A DNA stretch of 64,000 bases from Streptomyces graminofaciens (lineage in GTDB: Bacteria > Actinomycetota > Actinomycetes > Streptomycetales > Streptomycetaceae), in the NCBI RefSeq assembly GCF_030294945.1, contig NZ_AP018448.1:4494001-4558000 (forward strand), given 5' to 3'. This document shows, piece by piece, positions 7,289-15,656 of the stretch (position 1 is its first letter; each line of letters opens with the position of its first letter). The translations under genes and the position numbers were made by a program. The notes under the pieces were generated by a model that was not told where the DNA came from, did not search any database, and was given only the letters and a program-made list of their open reading frames with translations.

Positions 7289-8737
7289 TCATCCGTCCAG
7301 CGACGTCATGACGTGCTTGATGCGCGTGTAGTCGTCGAAGCCGTACGCCGACAGGTCCTTGCCGTACCCGGACTTCTTGAAGCCGCCGTGCGGCATCTCC
7401 GCGACCAGCGGAATGTGCGTGTTGATCCAGACGCAGCCGAAGTCCAGCGCCTTGGACATCCGCATCGCACGCGCGTGGTCCTTGGTCCACACGGAGGAGG
7501 CGAGGGCGTACTCGACGCCGTTGGCCCACTGCACGGCCTGGCCCTCGTCCGAGAAGGACTGGACGGTGATGACCGGGCCGAAGACCTCGTTCTGGACGAT
7601 CTCGTCGTCCTGCTTGAGGCCGGACACGACGGTCGGGGCGTAGAAGTAGCCCTTCTCACCGACCCGCTGGCCGCCCGCCTCGACCTTCGCGTGCGCGGGC
7701 AACCGCTCGATGAACCCGGTCACCTGCTTGAGCTGGTTGGGGTTGTTGAGCGGCCCGTACAGCACGTCCTCGTCGTCCGGCTGGCCGGTCTTCGTCTCGG
7801 CGGCGGCCTTGGCCAGCGCCGCCACGAACTCGTCGTGGATGGACTCCTGGACGAGGACACGGGTCGCGGCCGTACAGTCCTGGCCGGCGTTGAAGAAACC
7901 CGCCACGGAGATGTCCTCGACGGCCTTGGCGATGTCGGTGTCCTCGAAGACGACGACCGGCGCCTTGCCGCCCAGCTCCAGGTGGACGCGCTTGAGGTCC
8001 TTGGACGCGGACTCGGCGACCTGCATGCCCGCGCGCACGGAACCCGTGATGGACGCCATGGCCGGCACGGAGTGCTCGACCATCAGGCGGCCGGTGTCAC
8101 GGTCGCCCGTGACGACGTTGAAGACGCCCTTCGGGAGGATCGCCCCGATGATCTCCGCCATCAGGACCGTCGACGCCGGGGTCGTGTCCGACGGCTTCAG
8201 TACGACCGTGTTGCCGGCCGCGATCGCCGGGGCGAACTTCCACACGGCCATCATCATCGGGTAGTTCCAGGGCGCGACCTGGGCGCAGACACCGACCGGC
8301 TCACGGCGGACGATCGACGTCATGCCCTCCATGTACTCACCGGCCGAGCGGCCCTCCAGCATGCGCGCCGCGCCCGCGAAGAAGCGGATCTGGTCGACCA
8401 TGGGCGGGATCTCCTCGGACCGCGTGAGCCCGATCGGCTTGCCCGTGTTCTCCACCTCGGCCGCGATCAGCTCCTCGGCGCGCTCCTCGAACGCGTCGGC
8501 GATCTTCAGGAGGGCCTTCTGGCGCTCGGCGGGCGTCGTGTCGCGCCAGCCGGGGAAGGCCTCGGCGGCGGCAGCCATCGCGGCGTCGACATCGGCCTGA
8601 CCGGACAGCGGCGCCGTCGCGTACGCCTCGCCGGTCGCGGGGTTGACCACCTCCGTGGTCCGTCCGTCGGCGGCGTCCCGGAACTCGCCTGCGATGTAGT
8701 TCCGTAGCTTGCGCAGCCGTCCCAGCTCGGTGCTCAC
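7289..8737 (-). CDS. Gamma-aminobutyraldehyde dehydrogenase-type aldehyde dehydrogenase
   Basis: 482 residues with the complete NAD(P)-dependent aldehyde dehydrogenase signature: APWNYPMMMAVWKFAPAI, the ITGS nucleotide loop, the general base Glu in HLELGGKAP and the catalytic Cys in FNAGQDCTAATR. FGPVITV and WINTHIPLVAEMPHGG complete the fold. Neighbours (polyamine-binding protein, Lrp regulator, class III aminotransferase) point to the putrescine/cadaverine route: transaminase to aminoaldehyde, then this enzyme to GABA or 5-aminovalerate. GTG at 8737 is preceded by GGAGGG six bases upstream. A 9-bp inverted repeat lies 18-45 bases upstream of the start. Confidence 0.93.
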   Translation of the reverse strand: MSTELGRLRKLRNYIAGEFRDAADGRTTEVVNPATGEAYATAPLSGQADVDAAMAAAAEAFPGWRDTTPAERQKALLKIADAFEERAEELIAAEVENTGKPIGLTRSEEIPPMVDQIRFFAGAARMLEGRSAGEYMEGMTSIVRREPVGVCAQVAPWNYPMMMAVWKFAPAIAAGNTVVLKPSDTTPASTVLMAEIIGAILPKGVFNVVTGDRDTGRLMVEHSVPAMASITGSVRAGMQVAESASKDLKRVHLELGGKAPVVVFEDTDIAKAVEDISVAGFFNAGQDCTAATRVLVQESIHDEFVAALAKAAAETKTGQPDDEDVLYGPLNNPNQLKQVTGFIERLPAHAKVEAGGQRVGEKGYFYAPTVVSGLKQDDEIVQNEVFGPVITVQSFSDEGQAVQWANGVEYALASSVWTKDHARAMRMSKALDFGCVWINTHIPLVAEMPHGGFKKSGYGKDLSAYGFDDYTRIKHVMTSLDG

Positions 8738-8754
8738 TGCAGGCCCTCCATGTG

Positions 8755-8782
8755 TGGGTGTCCAGTACCTGAGACACCCACC
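8755..8782. promoter_or_regulatory. 9-bp perfect inverted repeat upstream of the aldehyde dehydrogenase gene
   Basis: GTGGGTGTC (8755-8763) and GACACCCAC (8774-8782) are exact inverted copies separated by 10 bases, about one DNA turn. The position just upstream of the GTG at 8737, in the gap shared with the divergent Lrp/AsnC gene, suits an operator. As RNA it could also form a leader hairpin next to the ribosome site. Confidence 0.5.
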
Positions 8783-8917
8783 CTAATCCGCTGTCCGACG
8801 TTTTCAACACCCCCGCTCCCTTCATTTCTGCGAAATCCGCACACCATGACCCTACAGACAACGAATTTCATCGATAGAGCCTTGCGAAACTGTCGAGACG
8901 TCGTGCACAGTGTGGGC

Positions 8918-9421
8918 GTGGCCAGTCGAAACGCAGAGCACAGGGACTCGTCCCGCGAGTCCAGGAGCGGCACCCCTCAGCTGGACGCCGTGAGCCTCGC
9001 GATCATCGAGCAGCTCCAGGAGGACGGCCGTCGGCCGTACGCCGCGATCGGCAAGGCCGTGGGCCTGTCCGAGGCGGCCGTGCGCCAGCGCGTCCAGAAG
9101 CTGCTCGACCAGGGCGTGATGCAGATCGTCGCCGTCACGGATCCGCTCACGGTGGGCTTCCGGCGGCAGGCGATGGTCGGCATCCGGGTCGAGGGCGACC
9201 TGGATCCCGTGGCCGACGCGCTGACCGCCATGGACGAATGCGAGTACGTGGTGATGACGGCCGGCTCCTTCGACCTGATGGTGGAGATCGTCTGCGAGGA
9301 CGACGACCACCTCCTGGAAGTCATCAACAAACGCATCCGCGCCATCCCCGGAGTGCGCTCCACCGAGAGCTTCGTCTATCTGAAGCTCAAGAAGCAGACC
9401 TACATGTGGGGAACCCGATAA
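8918..9421 (+). CDS. Lrp/AsnC-family transcriptional regulator
   Basis: 167 residues: an N-terminal winged HTH (LDAVSLAIIEQLQEDGRRPY, then LSEAAVRQRVQKLLDQG) and a RAM ligand-binding domain (VGIRVEGDLDPVADALTAM, YVVMTAGSFDLMVEIVCEDD). It is divergent from the aldehyde dehydrogenase operon and followed at 20 bases by the aminotransferase, so it most likely controls this amine-catabolic set in response to an amino-acid or amine effector. GTG at 8918 is chosen; the frame is open further upstream (GTG at 8912 and earlier) and no start has a strong ribosome site. Confidence 0.9.
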   Translation: MASRNAEHRDSSRESRSGTPQLDAVSLAIIEQLQEDGRRPYAAIGKAVGLSEAAVRQRVQKLLDQGVMQIVAVTDPLTVGFRRQAMVGIRVEGDLDPVADALTAMDECEYVVMTAGSFDLMVEIVCEDDDHLLEVINKRIRAIPGVRSTESFVYLKLKKQTYMWGTR

Positions 9422-9445
9422 CCGTGAGGACCCGATAACCGTGAG
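9413..9445 (+). repeat. 16-bp tandem duplication at a gene junction
   Basis: ACCCGATAACCGTGAG occurs at 9413-9428 and again at 9430-9445. The first copy contains the TAA stop of the Lrp gene (9419-9421). The second contains the GTG start of the aminotransferase (9441). The duplication also makes an upstream GTG at 9424 that would encode only four residues before TAA. Confidence 0.85.
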
Positions 9446-10805
9446 CTCCAAGGACCTCAGCCAGACCGCGTACGACCACCTGTGGATGCACTTCACCCGC
9501 ATGTCCTCGTACGAGAAGTCCCCCGTCCCCACGATCGTCCGGGGCGAGGGCACCTACATCTACGACGACAAGGGCAGGCGTTACCTCGACGGTCTCGCCG
9601 GCCTGTTCGTGGTCCAGGCGGGCCACGGCCGCACCGAGCTGGCGGAGACGGCGTTCAAGCAGGCCCAGGAGCTGGCCTTCTTCCCGGTGTGGTCCTACGC
9701 CCACCCCAAGGCCGTCGAGCTGGCGGAACGTATCGCCTCCTACGCCCCCGGCGACCTGAACAAGGTCTTCTTCACCACCGGCGGCGGCGAGGCCGTGGAG
9801 ACCGCCTGGAAGCTCGCCAAGCAGTACTTCAAGCTCACGGGCAAGCCGACCAAGTACAAGGTCATCTCGCGGGCCGTCGCCTACCACGGCACCCCGCAGG
9901 GCGCCCTGTCCATCACCGGCCTGCCGGCTCTCAAGGCCCCCTTCGAGCCGCTGGTCCCGGGCGCGCACAAGGTCCCGAACACCAACATCTACCGGGCGCC
10001 GATCTTCGGTGACGACCCGGAGGCCTTCGGCCGCTGGGCCGCCGACCAGATCGAGCAGCAGATCCTCTTCGAGGGCCCGGACACGGTGGCCGCGGTCTTC
10101 CTGGAGCCGGTGCAGAACGCCGGCGGCTGCTTCCCGCCGCCGCCCGGCTACTTCCAGCGGGTGCGCGAGATATGCGACCAGTACGACGTGCTGCTGGTCT
10201 CGGACGAGGTCATCTGCGCCTTCGGCCGGCTCGGGACGATGTTCGCCTGCGACAAGTTCGGCTACGTCCCGGACATGATCACCTGCGCCAAGGGCATGAC
10301 CTCGGGCTACTCCCCCATCGGCGCCTGCGTCATCTCCGACAAGCTGGCCGAGCCGTTCTACAAGGGTGACAACACCTTCCTGCACGGCTACACCTTCGGC
10401 GGCCACCCGGTCTCCGCGGCGGTCGGCCTCGCCAACCTCGACCTGTTCGAGCGTGAGGGCCTCAACCAGCACGTCCTCGACAACGAGGGCGCGTTCCGGT
10501 CCACGCTGGAGAAGCTGCACGACCTGCCGATCGTCGGCGACGTCCGCGGCAACGGCTACTTCTACGGAATCGAGCTGGTCAAGGACAAGGCGACGAAGGA
10601 GAGCTTCGACGCGGACGAGACCGAGCGCATCCTCTACGGCTTCCTGTCGAAGAAGCTGTTCGAGAACGGCCTGTACTGCCGTGCCGACGACCGCGGCGAC
10701 CCGGTCGTCCAGCTCGCCCCGCCGCTGATCTCCGACCAGCAGACGTTCGACGAGATCGAGCAGATCCTGCGCGCGACGCTGACGGAGGCGTCGACGCTCC
10801 TGTAG
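9441..10805 (+). CDS. Class III (omega) aminotransferase, putrescine/diamine-pyruvate type
   Basis: 454 residues with the pyridoxal-phosphate class III pattern: YLDGLAGLFVVQAGHG, VFFTTGGGEAVETAWKLA (cofactor phosphate binding), YHGTPQGALSITG, VAAVFLEPVQNAGGC, LLVSDEVICAFGRLG and the Schiff-base lysine in TCAKGMTSGY. Together with the divergent dehydrogenase and polyamine-binding protein it fits oxidation of diamines through an aminoaldehyde. The exact amine donor cannot be read from sequence; beta-alanine or GABA are alternatives. The start codon lies within a tandem duplication; GAGG about 11 bases upstream is the only ribosome-site candidate. Confidence 0.92.
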   Translation: MSSKDLSQTAYDHLWMHFTRMSSYEKSPVPTIVRGEGTYIYDDKGRRYLDGLAGLFVVQAGHGRTELAETAFKQAQELAFFPVWSYAHPKAVELAERIASYAPGDLNKVFFTTGGGEAVETAWKLAKQYFKLTGKPTKYKVISRAVAYHGTPQGALSITGLPALKAPFEPLVPGAHKVPNTNIYRAPIFGDDPEAFGRWAADQIEQQILFEGPDTVAAVFLEPVQNAGGCFPPPPGYFQRVREICDQYDVLLVSDEVICAFGRLGTMFACDKFGYVPDMITCAKGMTSGYSPIGACVISDKLAEPFYKGDNTFLHGYTFGGHPVSAAVGLANLDLFEREGLNQHVLDNEGAFRSTLEKLHDLPIVGDVRGNGYFYGIELVKDKATKESFDADETERILYGFLSKKLFENGLYCRADDRGDPVVQLAPPLISDQQTFDEIEQILRATLTEASTLL

Positions 10806-10839
10806 CCACTTGCCTCTGGCTGTCCGCTCCGGCGTTCAA

Positions 10840-10888
10840 ACGGCCCGGGATGCACCCGTCCGAGTGAGATGGGGGCGTTCCGGGCCGT
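10840..10888 (+). terminator. Hairpin downstream of the aminotransferase
   Basis: ACGGCCCGG (10840-10848) pairs with CCGGGCCGT (10880-10888), 35 bases after the aminotransferase stop. The loop is 31 bases and no T-run follows, so termination is inferred from position only. Confidence 0.4.
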
Positions 10889-11024
10889 GTGCTGTCCCGC
10901 CTCTGCGACCCTGCCTGCCTAGCGTGCCCTGTAACCGATCGGCCCTGCCTTCGTTCCCCCGGACGGGGACTCCCCACGGCATTCCCTGCCACGGCATTCC
11001 TGATCTGAACCGAGGTGTACGCCC

Positions 11025-11762
11025 ATGGTGGCCCCGCCGGACAACGACGTGCTCTGGGCACGTGGTCTGACCTACGCGCACGACGGCTCGCCCGCGCTGC
11101 AAGGTGTCTCGATCGGCGTCCGCGAGGGTGAGATCCTCGCGGTGGTCGGCCCGCGCGGCAGCGGCAAGACCACGCTCCTGCGGTGCCTGTCCGGACAACT
11201 GCGGCCCCAGCAGGGCGTGGTGTGGTTCAACAGCATTCCCGTGCACACCATGGGGCCGGTCGCCCGGGAGCGGCTGCGGCGCGACCGCTTCGGCTGGATC
11301 GATCCGGAGCCGGTCCTCGTCCCCGAGCTGAACGCCTGGGAGAACACCGCGCTGCCGCTGATGCTGCGCGGCACCGGCCGCCGGGCCGCCAAGACCGCCG
11401 CCCTGGAGTGGCTGGAGCGCCTCGACATCGGCGCGTGCGCCCGTAAGCGCCCGCACGCCCTGTTGCAGTCCGAGCGCCAGCGCGTGGTCGTCGCGCGTGC
11501 CCTGGTCGCCTCCCCCAGCGTGCTCTTCGCCGACGAGCCGACCGCCCCGCTGCACCGCGCCGAGCGTTCCCACGTCCTTCGCACCCTCACCACGGCGGCC
11601 CGCTCGCACGACATCACCGTCGTCCTCACCGCCCACGACGCCGACGTCGCCTCGTTCGTCGACCGTACGGTGTCGCTCCTTGACGGGCGGTGTGTGAAGA
11701 CGGTGCATCTGCCCGCGGCCTCCGACGGGGAAGGCCGGGCCGCGTGCTCGCTCTCCGCCTAG
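11025..11762 (+). CDS. ABC transporter ATP-binding protein with degenerate signature motif
   Basis: 245 residues. Walker A is GPRGSGKTT (residues ~45-53), Walker B is SVLFADEPT, and the switch histidine appears in VVLTAHDAD. The family signature LSGGQ, expected before Walker B, is replaced by LLQSERQR, so ATPase coupling may be unusual. It overlaps the next gene, a membrane protein, by 19 bases, so the two form one ABC exporter of the lipoprotein/macrolide-exporter type. Substrate unknown. ATG at 11025 follows a long untranslated gap of about 220 bases after the aminotransferase. Confidence 0.85.
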   Translation: MVAPPDNDVLWARGLTYAHDGSPALQGVSIGVREGEILAVVGPRGSGKTTLLRCLSGQLRPQQGVVWFNSIPVHTMGPVARERLRRDRFGWIDPEPVLVPELNAWENTALPLMLRGTGRRAAKTAALEWLERLDIGACARKRPHALLQSERQRVVVARALVASPSVLFADEPTAPLHRAERSHVLRTLTTAARSHDITVVLTAHDADVASFVDRTVSLLDGRCVKTVHLPAASDGEGRAACSLSA

Positions 11763-13018
11763 CCCGCCGGGCCCACCCCGTCGTCCAGCTCCGCCGCCTC
11801 CTCGTCACCGCGGCCTCCGCCGGCACGGGCTTCCTGCTGCTCTGCGCCCTCGGACACGCCCTGTCCCACCCGCACGCCCCCGGCGGCTCGGTGCTTCGCC
11901 TCGCCTGGTGCGTCGCGCCCGCCGCCGCCACGGTGTACTTCGCGGTGACGATCGCCCGCACCGACCCGGGCACCCGTCCGCGCCCCGGCCTCTCGGCCAT
12001 CGGCCTCGGCCCCGCCCGCCTGATGGCCGTCTCGGCGTTCACCACGGCCCTGGCCACCACCCTCGGCTCCCTGCTCGCCCTCCTCTTCTTCCTCCATCTG
12101 CGCGGCGACCTGACCGGCATGCCCTTCGACGGGGCCGCCGCGGACGCCCTGGCCGCCCACGAGCCCCTGCCGCTGCCGGCCGCCCTCACCCTCCTCCTGC
12201 TGGTCCCGGTCATCGCCTCCGTGACGACCGCCCTGCTCCTGCGCCCGAAGGACACCCGGCCCCGCAGCACCGGCCCCCGCACCCGCTTCATGGCGTACGA
12301 CACCTTCGACATCGGCCGGAGGGCCGCGACACCCGCCGGGGCGACCCGGTACGAGGAGGAGCCCACCGAGGAGCCCGCCCCCGCCGAGCCCGCGCAGCCC
12401 CCGGCCCCGCGCCCCGCCCCCGGCGGCCTCCCCTGGGGCATCGCCGTGCTCGCCGTCGGCCTCGCCACCGAGACGTACGCCGGGCGCTCCGGCGTCGGCT
12501 CCGGCCTGGCCCTGCCCGGCGGCTTCGCCGACAGCCCCGCCGGGGTCCTCGCCGGCTGGCTGCTCACCGCGCTGGGCCTGGCCCTCGCCGGGCCCGGGCT
12601 CACCCACCTCACCGGACGACTGCTCCAGGCCGTACGCCCCGGCGCGCTGCGGCTGCTCGCCGGGCGGGTGCTGCAGGAGGAGGCCCGGCGCATCGGGCGG
12701 CCGCTCGGCGTGGTGTGCGCGGTGGCCTCCGGCGCGTACGCCATGGTGAACCTCTCCTCCGGCGCGCGCCCCTCGGTCGGTCCGCTCACCCTGCTGGGCG
12801 GGCTCGTGGTGGCCGGCTGCACGCTTCTGACGCTCGCCACGGCCGCCGTCGAGGCGCGGCGGGCGCACGCCGACACCACGGCCGCGCTGCTGCGGATGGG
12901 GGCGTCCGCGGCCCTGCCCCGCCGGGCGGCCCTGCTGCGGGCGGGCGCCCTGCTCGCCCTGTTCGGCCCGCTGACCTTGACGGTCGCGGAGCTGGCGGCC
13001 TGGCCGCTGGCCGTGTGA
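11744..13018 (+). CDS. ABC transporter membrane subunit
   Basis: 424 residues, strongly hydrophobic. An N-terminal segment (LLVTAASAGTGFLLLCALGH) is followed by several further membrane segments up to residue ~180. A Pro/Glu-rich cytoplasmic stretch then precedes another set of membrane segments in the C-terminal half. This FtsX-like arrangement suits the permease partner of the preceding ATPase. GTG at 11744 lies inside the end of the ATPase gene with GGAAGG about 10 bases upstream, a coupled pair. The transported molecule cannot be inferred. Confidence 0.8.
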   Translation: MLALRLARRAHPVVQLRRLLVTAASAGTGFLLLCALGHALSHPHAPGGSVLRLAWCVAPAAATVYFAVTIARTDPGTRPRPGLSAIGLGPARLMAVSAFTTALATTLGSLLALLFFLHLRGDLTGMPFDGAAADALAAHEPLPLPAALTLLLLVPVIASVTTALLLRPKDTRPRSTGPRTRFMAYDTFDIGRRAATPAGATRYEEEPTEEPAPAEPAQPPAPRPAPGGLPWGIAVLAVGLATETYAGRSGVGSGLALPGGFADSPAGVLAGWLLTALGLALAGPGLTHLTGRLLQAVRPGALRLLAGRVLQEEARRIGRPLGVVCAVASGAYAMVNLSSGARPSVGPLTLLGGLVVAGCTLLTLATAAVEARRAHADTTAALLRMGASAALPRRAALLRAGALLALFGPLTLTVAELAAWPLAV

Positions 13019-13139
13019 AACCCCCTGCCGAGGGCGCCGGAAAACTCGTACGGAAAAAATCCGCGATCGGCGATGAGTTCCGTACGGCACCCCGGTCTAC
13101 CCCCGCGAACGGACCGAAACCGATGGGAGAGACCTCGCC

Positions 13140-13550
13140 ATGTACCAGCAGATGATCTTCGTGAACCTGCCCGTGAGCGACCTGGACGCCTCGAAGAAGT
13201 TCTTCACGGAGCTCGGGTACGCGCTCAACCCCCAGTTCAGCGACGAGAACGCGGCCTCCGTCGTGATCAGCGACACGATCGTCGCGATGCTGCTCACCAA
13301 GCCGTTCTACGCGACCTTCACGAAGAAGGAGATCGCGGACGCCACGCGGACCAGTGAGGTGCTGATCTGTCTGAGCGCCGAGAGCCGCGCGAAGGTGGAC
13401 GAGCTGGTCGAGAAGGCCGTGGCCGCCGGTGGCACGGCGTCGGAGAAGGTCCAGGACATGGAGGGCTTCATGTACGGTCGCGCCTTCGACGACCTCGACG
13501 GCCACACCTGGGAGGTCGTGTGGATGAACCCGGACGCCATCGAAGGCTGA
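13140..13550 (+). CDS. VOC (glyoxalase/bleomycin-resistance) family protein
   Basis: 136 residues with the two beta-alpha-beta-beta-beta halves of the vicinal oxygen chelate fold: FVNLPVSDLDASKKFFTELG at the N-terminus, and AVAAGG with FDDLDGHTWEVVWMNP at the C-terminus, where His/Glu ligands normally sit. It resembles the small lactoylglutathione-lyase-like proteins whose substrates are unknown. ATG at 13140; GGGAGAG lies about 10 bases upstream. It stands alone between the ABC exporter and a LOG-family gene. Confidence 0.88.
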   Translation: MYQQMIFVNLPVSDLDASKKFFTELGYALNPQFSDENAASVVISDTIVAMLLTKPFYATFTKKEIADATRTSEVLICLSAESRAKVDELVEKAVAAGGTASEKVQDMEGFMYGRAFDDLDGHTWEVVWMNPDAIEG

Positions 13551-13594
13551 GCATCCGCACGAACCGCCGTACGAACCGCGCCTAGCATGGGCGG

Positions 13595-14719
13595 GTGCAG
13601 ACGATGCCCGCCCATGCGGCCCACCACGACGACCGTGAGATCGAGTCGCTCGCCGAGTTCGACGCGACCGTGTCCGCGCGCGGCACCCTGAGCGGATTCC
13701 GGGTCCAGGCCGTCGACCTGACGGACCGTACGCGCGAGTTGCTCACCACCGACACGACGGGCGCCGTGTTCCTCGGCTGCCCGATGCGCGAGGACGCCGC
13801 GGCGAAGGTCCGCGCGGGCGGCGCCCTGGTCTTCCCGCCCCTCCCGGACCTGCCCTTCGACCCGTACCGAGGCCTGGTCTACTCCCCCGACGAGCTCTTC
13901 GAGTCGCTCGCGGAGGGTGGTTACGAGGCCACGCCGGACGCCCGCGCGTACGCCTGGTTCCAGCGCACCAAGGCCGACCGCGACGTCTTCGCCTCGACAC
14001 TGCGCGCCCTCCACGACGACGCCGTGTCGGACGCCCTCGACGAACTGCTGTCCGGGGCACGTGTGGTGGGCGTGATGGGCGGCCACGCGATGGCGCGCGG
14101 AACGGAGGCATACGAGGGCGCCGCCCGGCTCGGCCGTACGCTGGCCCGCGCCGGGCTCACGGTCGCCACCGGCGGCGGCCCGGGCGCGATGGAGGCGGCG
14201 AACCTCGGCGCGTACGCGGCCCCGTACGACGACGAGATGCTCACCGAGTCGCTTCGGCTCCTCGCCAAGGCGCCGAAGTTCACGCCCTCCATCACGGAGT
14301 GGGCGTCCGCCGCCTTCGAGGTGCGCACCCGCTGGCCCAAGGGCGGCACCTCCGTGGGCATTCCGACCTGGTTCTACGGCCACGAGCCGCCGAACCCGTT
14401 CGCCTCGCACATCGCCAAGTACTTCGCCAACGCCACGCGTGAGGACGGCCTGTTGGCCCGCTCCACCGCAGGCGTGATCTTCCTGCCGGGCGCCGCCGGA
14501 ACCGTCCAGGAGATCTTCGACAACGCGACGCCCAACTACTACGAATCGCGCGGCGAACCGACCCCGATGGTCCTCGTCGACCGCGCCCACTGGACGGAGA
14601 GACTGCCGACCTGGCCGCTGCTCCAGTCGCTGGCGCGCGGGCGTTCGATGGAGTCACGGATCGCTCTGGTGGACCGGATCGAGGAGGCCCCGGAGGCCCT
14701 TCGCCGTATTGTCGATTAA
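13595..14719 (+). CDS. LOG-family Rossmann-fold protein
   Basis: 374 residues. The C-terminal two thirds carry the lysine-decarboxylase-like (LOG) pattern: VVGVMGGHAMARGTEAY, VATGGGPGAMEAANLGAYA, and the PGGxGTxxE-type motif seen here as PGAAGTVQEIF. LOG enzymes release cytokinin-type bases from nucleotide monophosphates; bacterial members are often pyrimidine/purine 5'-nucleotide nucleosidases. The N-terminal ~130 residues are an extension not found in short LOG proteins. GTG at 13595 or ATG at 13604 could be the start. Confidence 0.85.
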   Translation: MQTMPAHAAHHDDREIESLAEFDATVSARGTLSGFRVQAVDLTDRTRELLTTDTTGAVFLGCPMREDAAAKVRAGGALVFPPLPDLPFDPYRGLVYSPDELFESLAEGGYEATPDARAYAWFQRTKADRDVFASTLRALHDDAVSDALDELLSGARVVGVMGGHAMARGTEAYEGAARLGRTLARAGLTVATGGGPGAMEAANLGAYAAPYDDEMLTESLRLLAKAPKFTPSITEWASAAFEVRTRWPKGGTSVGIPTWFYGHEPPNPFASHIAKYFANATREDGLLARSTAGVIFLPGAAGTVQEIFDNATPNYYESRGEPTPMVLVDRAHWTERLPTWPLLQSLARGRSMESRIALVDRIEEAPEALRRIVD

Positions 14720-14780
14720 GGGCTAAACATTCGTACGGTTAATGAGCGGGCAAAGCCAACTGAGGGTGCCCTCTTCCGGA

Positions 14781-14808
14781 TTGACAGTGCTTACACCACG
14801 CTTATAAA
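14781..14808 (+). promoter_or_regulatory. Consensus vegetative-type promoter for the LAETG surface protein
   Basis: TTGACA (14781-14786) and TATAAA (14803-14808) are separated by 16 bases, close to the principal sigma (HrdB-type) consensus. The predicted start is near 14815, giving a leader of about 85 bases before the GTG at 14899. Confidence 0.75.
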
Positions 14809-14898
14809 CCTTTGAGACACATGGGGAAGCCGCCGTTCCCTCGGCGGCGCCTCCATCACCCCCCACTCCTGCCCAAGTGCACCCCCTGAAGGGCAAAC

Positions 14899-15600
14899 GT
14901 GTCCATATCTCCTCGCGCCCCCCGCGCCCTCCGTAGCGCTCGAGCGGTGCGTCCCCTCGGTGTCGTCGTAGCGTCGGCCGCGCTCGTGCTCGGTGTCGCC
15001 GGCAACGCCATGGCTTGCAGCATCAAGGACTTCTCCGCCGTCGCCGCGTGCGACGGCGACAAGGGCGTCATCCGCGTGACCGACGTGGACCCACTGGGCG
15101 TCACCGCCGAAGTCAGTGTCTATCTGGAGAACAACGGCGCCGACCTGCGGCTGGTCGGCAAGAAGACCATCGAGAACGCCACGGCCGAGGGTGTCACCAT
15201 CACCTTCGAGGAGGACTGGAAGCCGAACGCGGAGTACCGCATCCACATCACCGCCGACAAGTACGTCGACGAGGACATCGAGCCGAACCTGGTCGCACCG
15301 GCCGAGGCGTGCAAGAAGGCGGACACCCCGCCGGAGGCCTCCGAGAGCCCGGAGGAGCCGTCGAAGGCGCCGGGCAAGTCGACGGGCAAGTCCACCCCCA
15401 CCCCCTCGGCGTCCGACAGCGGCACCCCCTCGACCACCGGCGGCAGCAACAACGCCCCGTCCCCCGAGGGTGAATCGAACCTCGCCGAGACCGGTGCCGA
15501 CTCCCACACCGGCCCGATCGCCGCGATCGCGACGGCTCTGGTCATGCTCGGCGCCGGAGCCGTGCACTACAGCATGCGGCGGCGCGGCAGCACCCGCTGA
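14899..15600 (+). CDS. LAETG-motif sortase-anchored surface protein
   Basis: 233 residues. A secretion signal with hydrophobic core (GVVVASAALVLGVAGNAMA) is followed by a small folded domain of ~110 residues, then a Pro/Ser/Thr-rich wall-spanning stalk. It ends in the sorting signal NLAETGADSHTG, a hydrophobic helix and an RRRGSTR tail. LAxTG is the motif used by class E sortases of streptomycetes, so the product should be covalently attached to the wall. The sortase itself is not in the window. The strong promoter upstream predicts high expression. The folded domain is not one I can name. Confidence 0.88.
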   Translation: MSISPRAPRALRSARAVRPLGVVVASAALVLGVAGNAMACSIKDFSAVAACDGDKGVIRVTDVDPLGVTAEVSVYLENNGADLRLVGKKTIENATAEGVTITFEEDWKPNAEYRIHITADKYVDEDIEPNLVAPAEACKKADTPPEASESPEEPSKAPGKSTGKSTPTPSASDSGTPSTTGGSNNAPSPEGESNLAETGADSHTGPIAAIATALVMLGAGAVHYSMRRRGSTR

Positions 15601-15617
15601 CCCGCCCGTACGGCCCT

Positions 15618-15649
15618 GTGGCCCGCGCCCTCCCCGAGGGGCGGGCCAC
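15618..15649 (+). terminator. Terminator hairpin after the LAETG gene
   Basis: GTGGCCCG (15618-15625) pairs with CGGGCCAC (15642-15649), with further G-C pairing inside the loop, 17 bases after the stop codon. Minus-strand genes end just beyond it, so it may act in both directions. Confidence 0.65.
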
Positions 15650-15656
15650 ACCCCGT

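Noticed and set aside
15400..15480. Possible tandem repeats in the LAETG gene
   Set aside because: The Ser/Thr/Pro-rich stalk is ordinary wall-spanner low complexity rather than an exact repeat.
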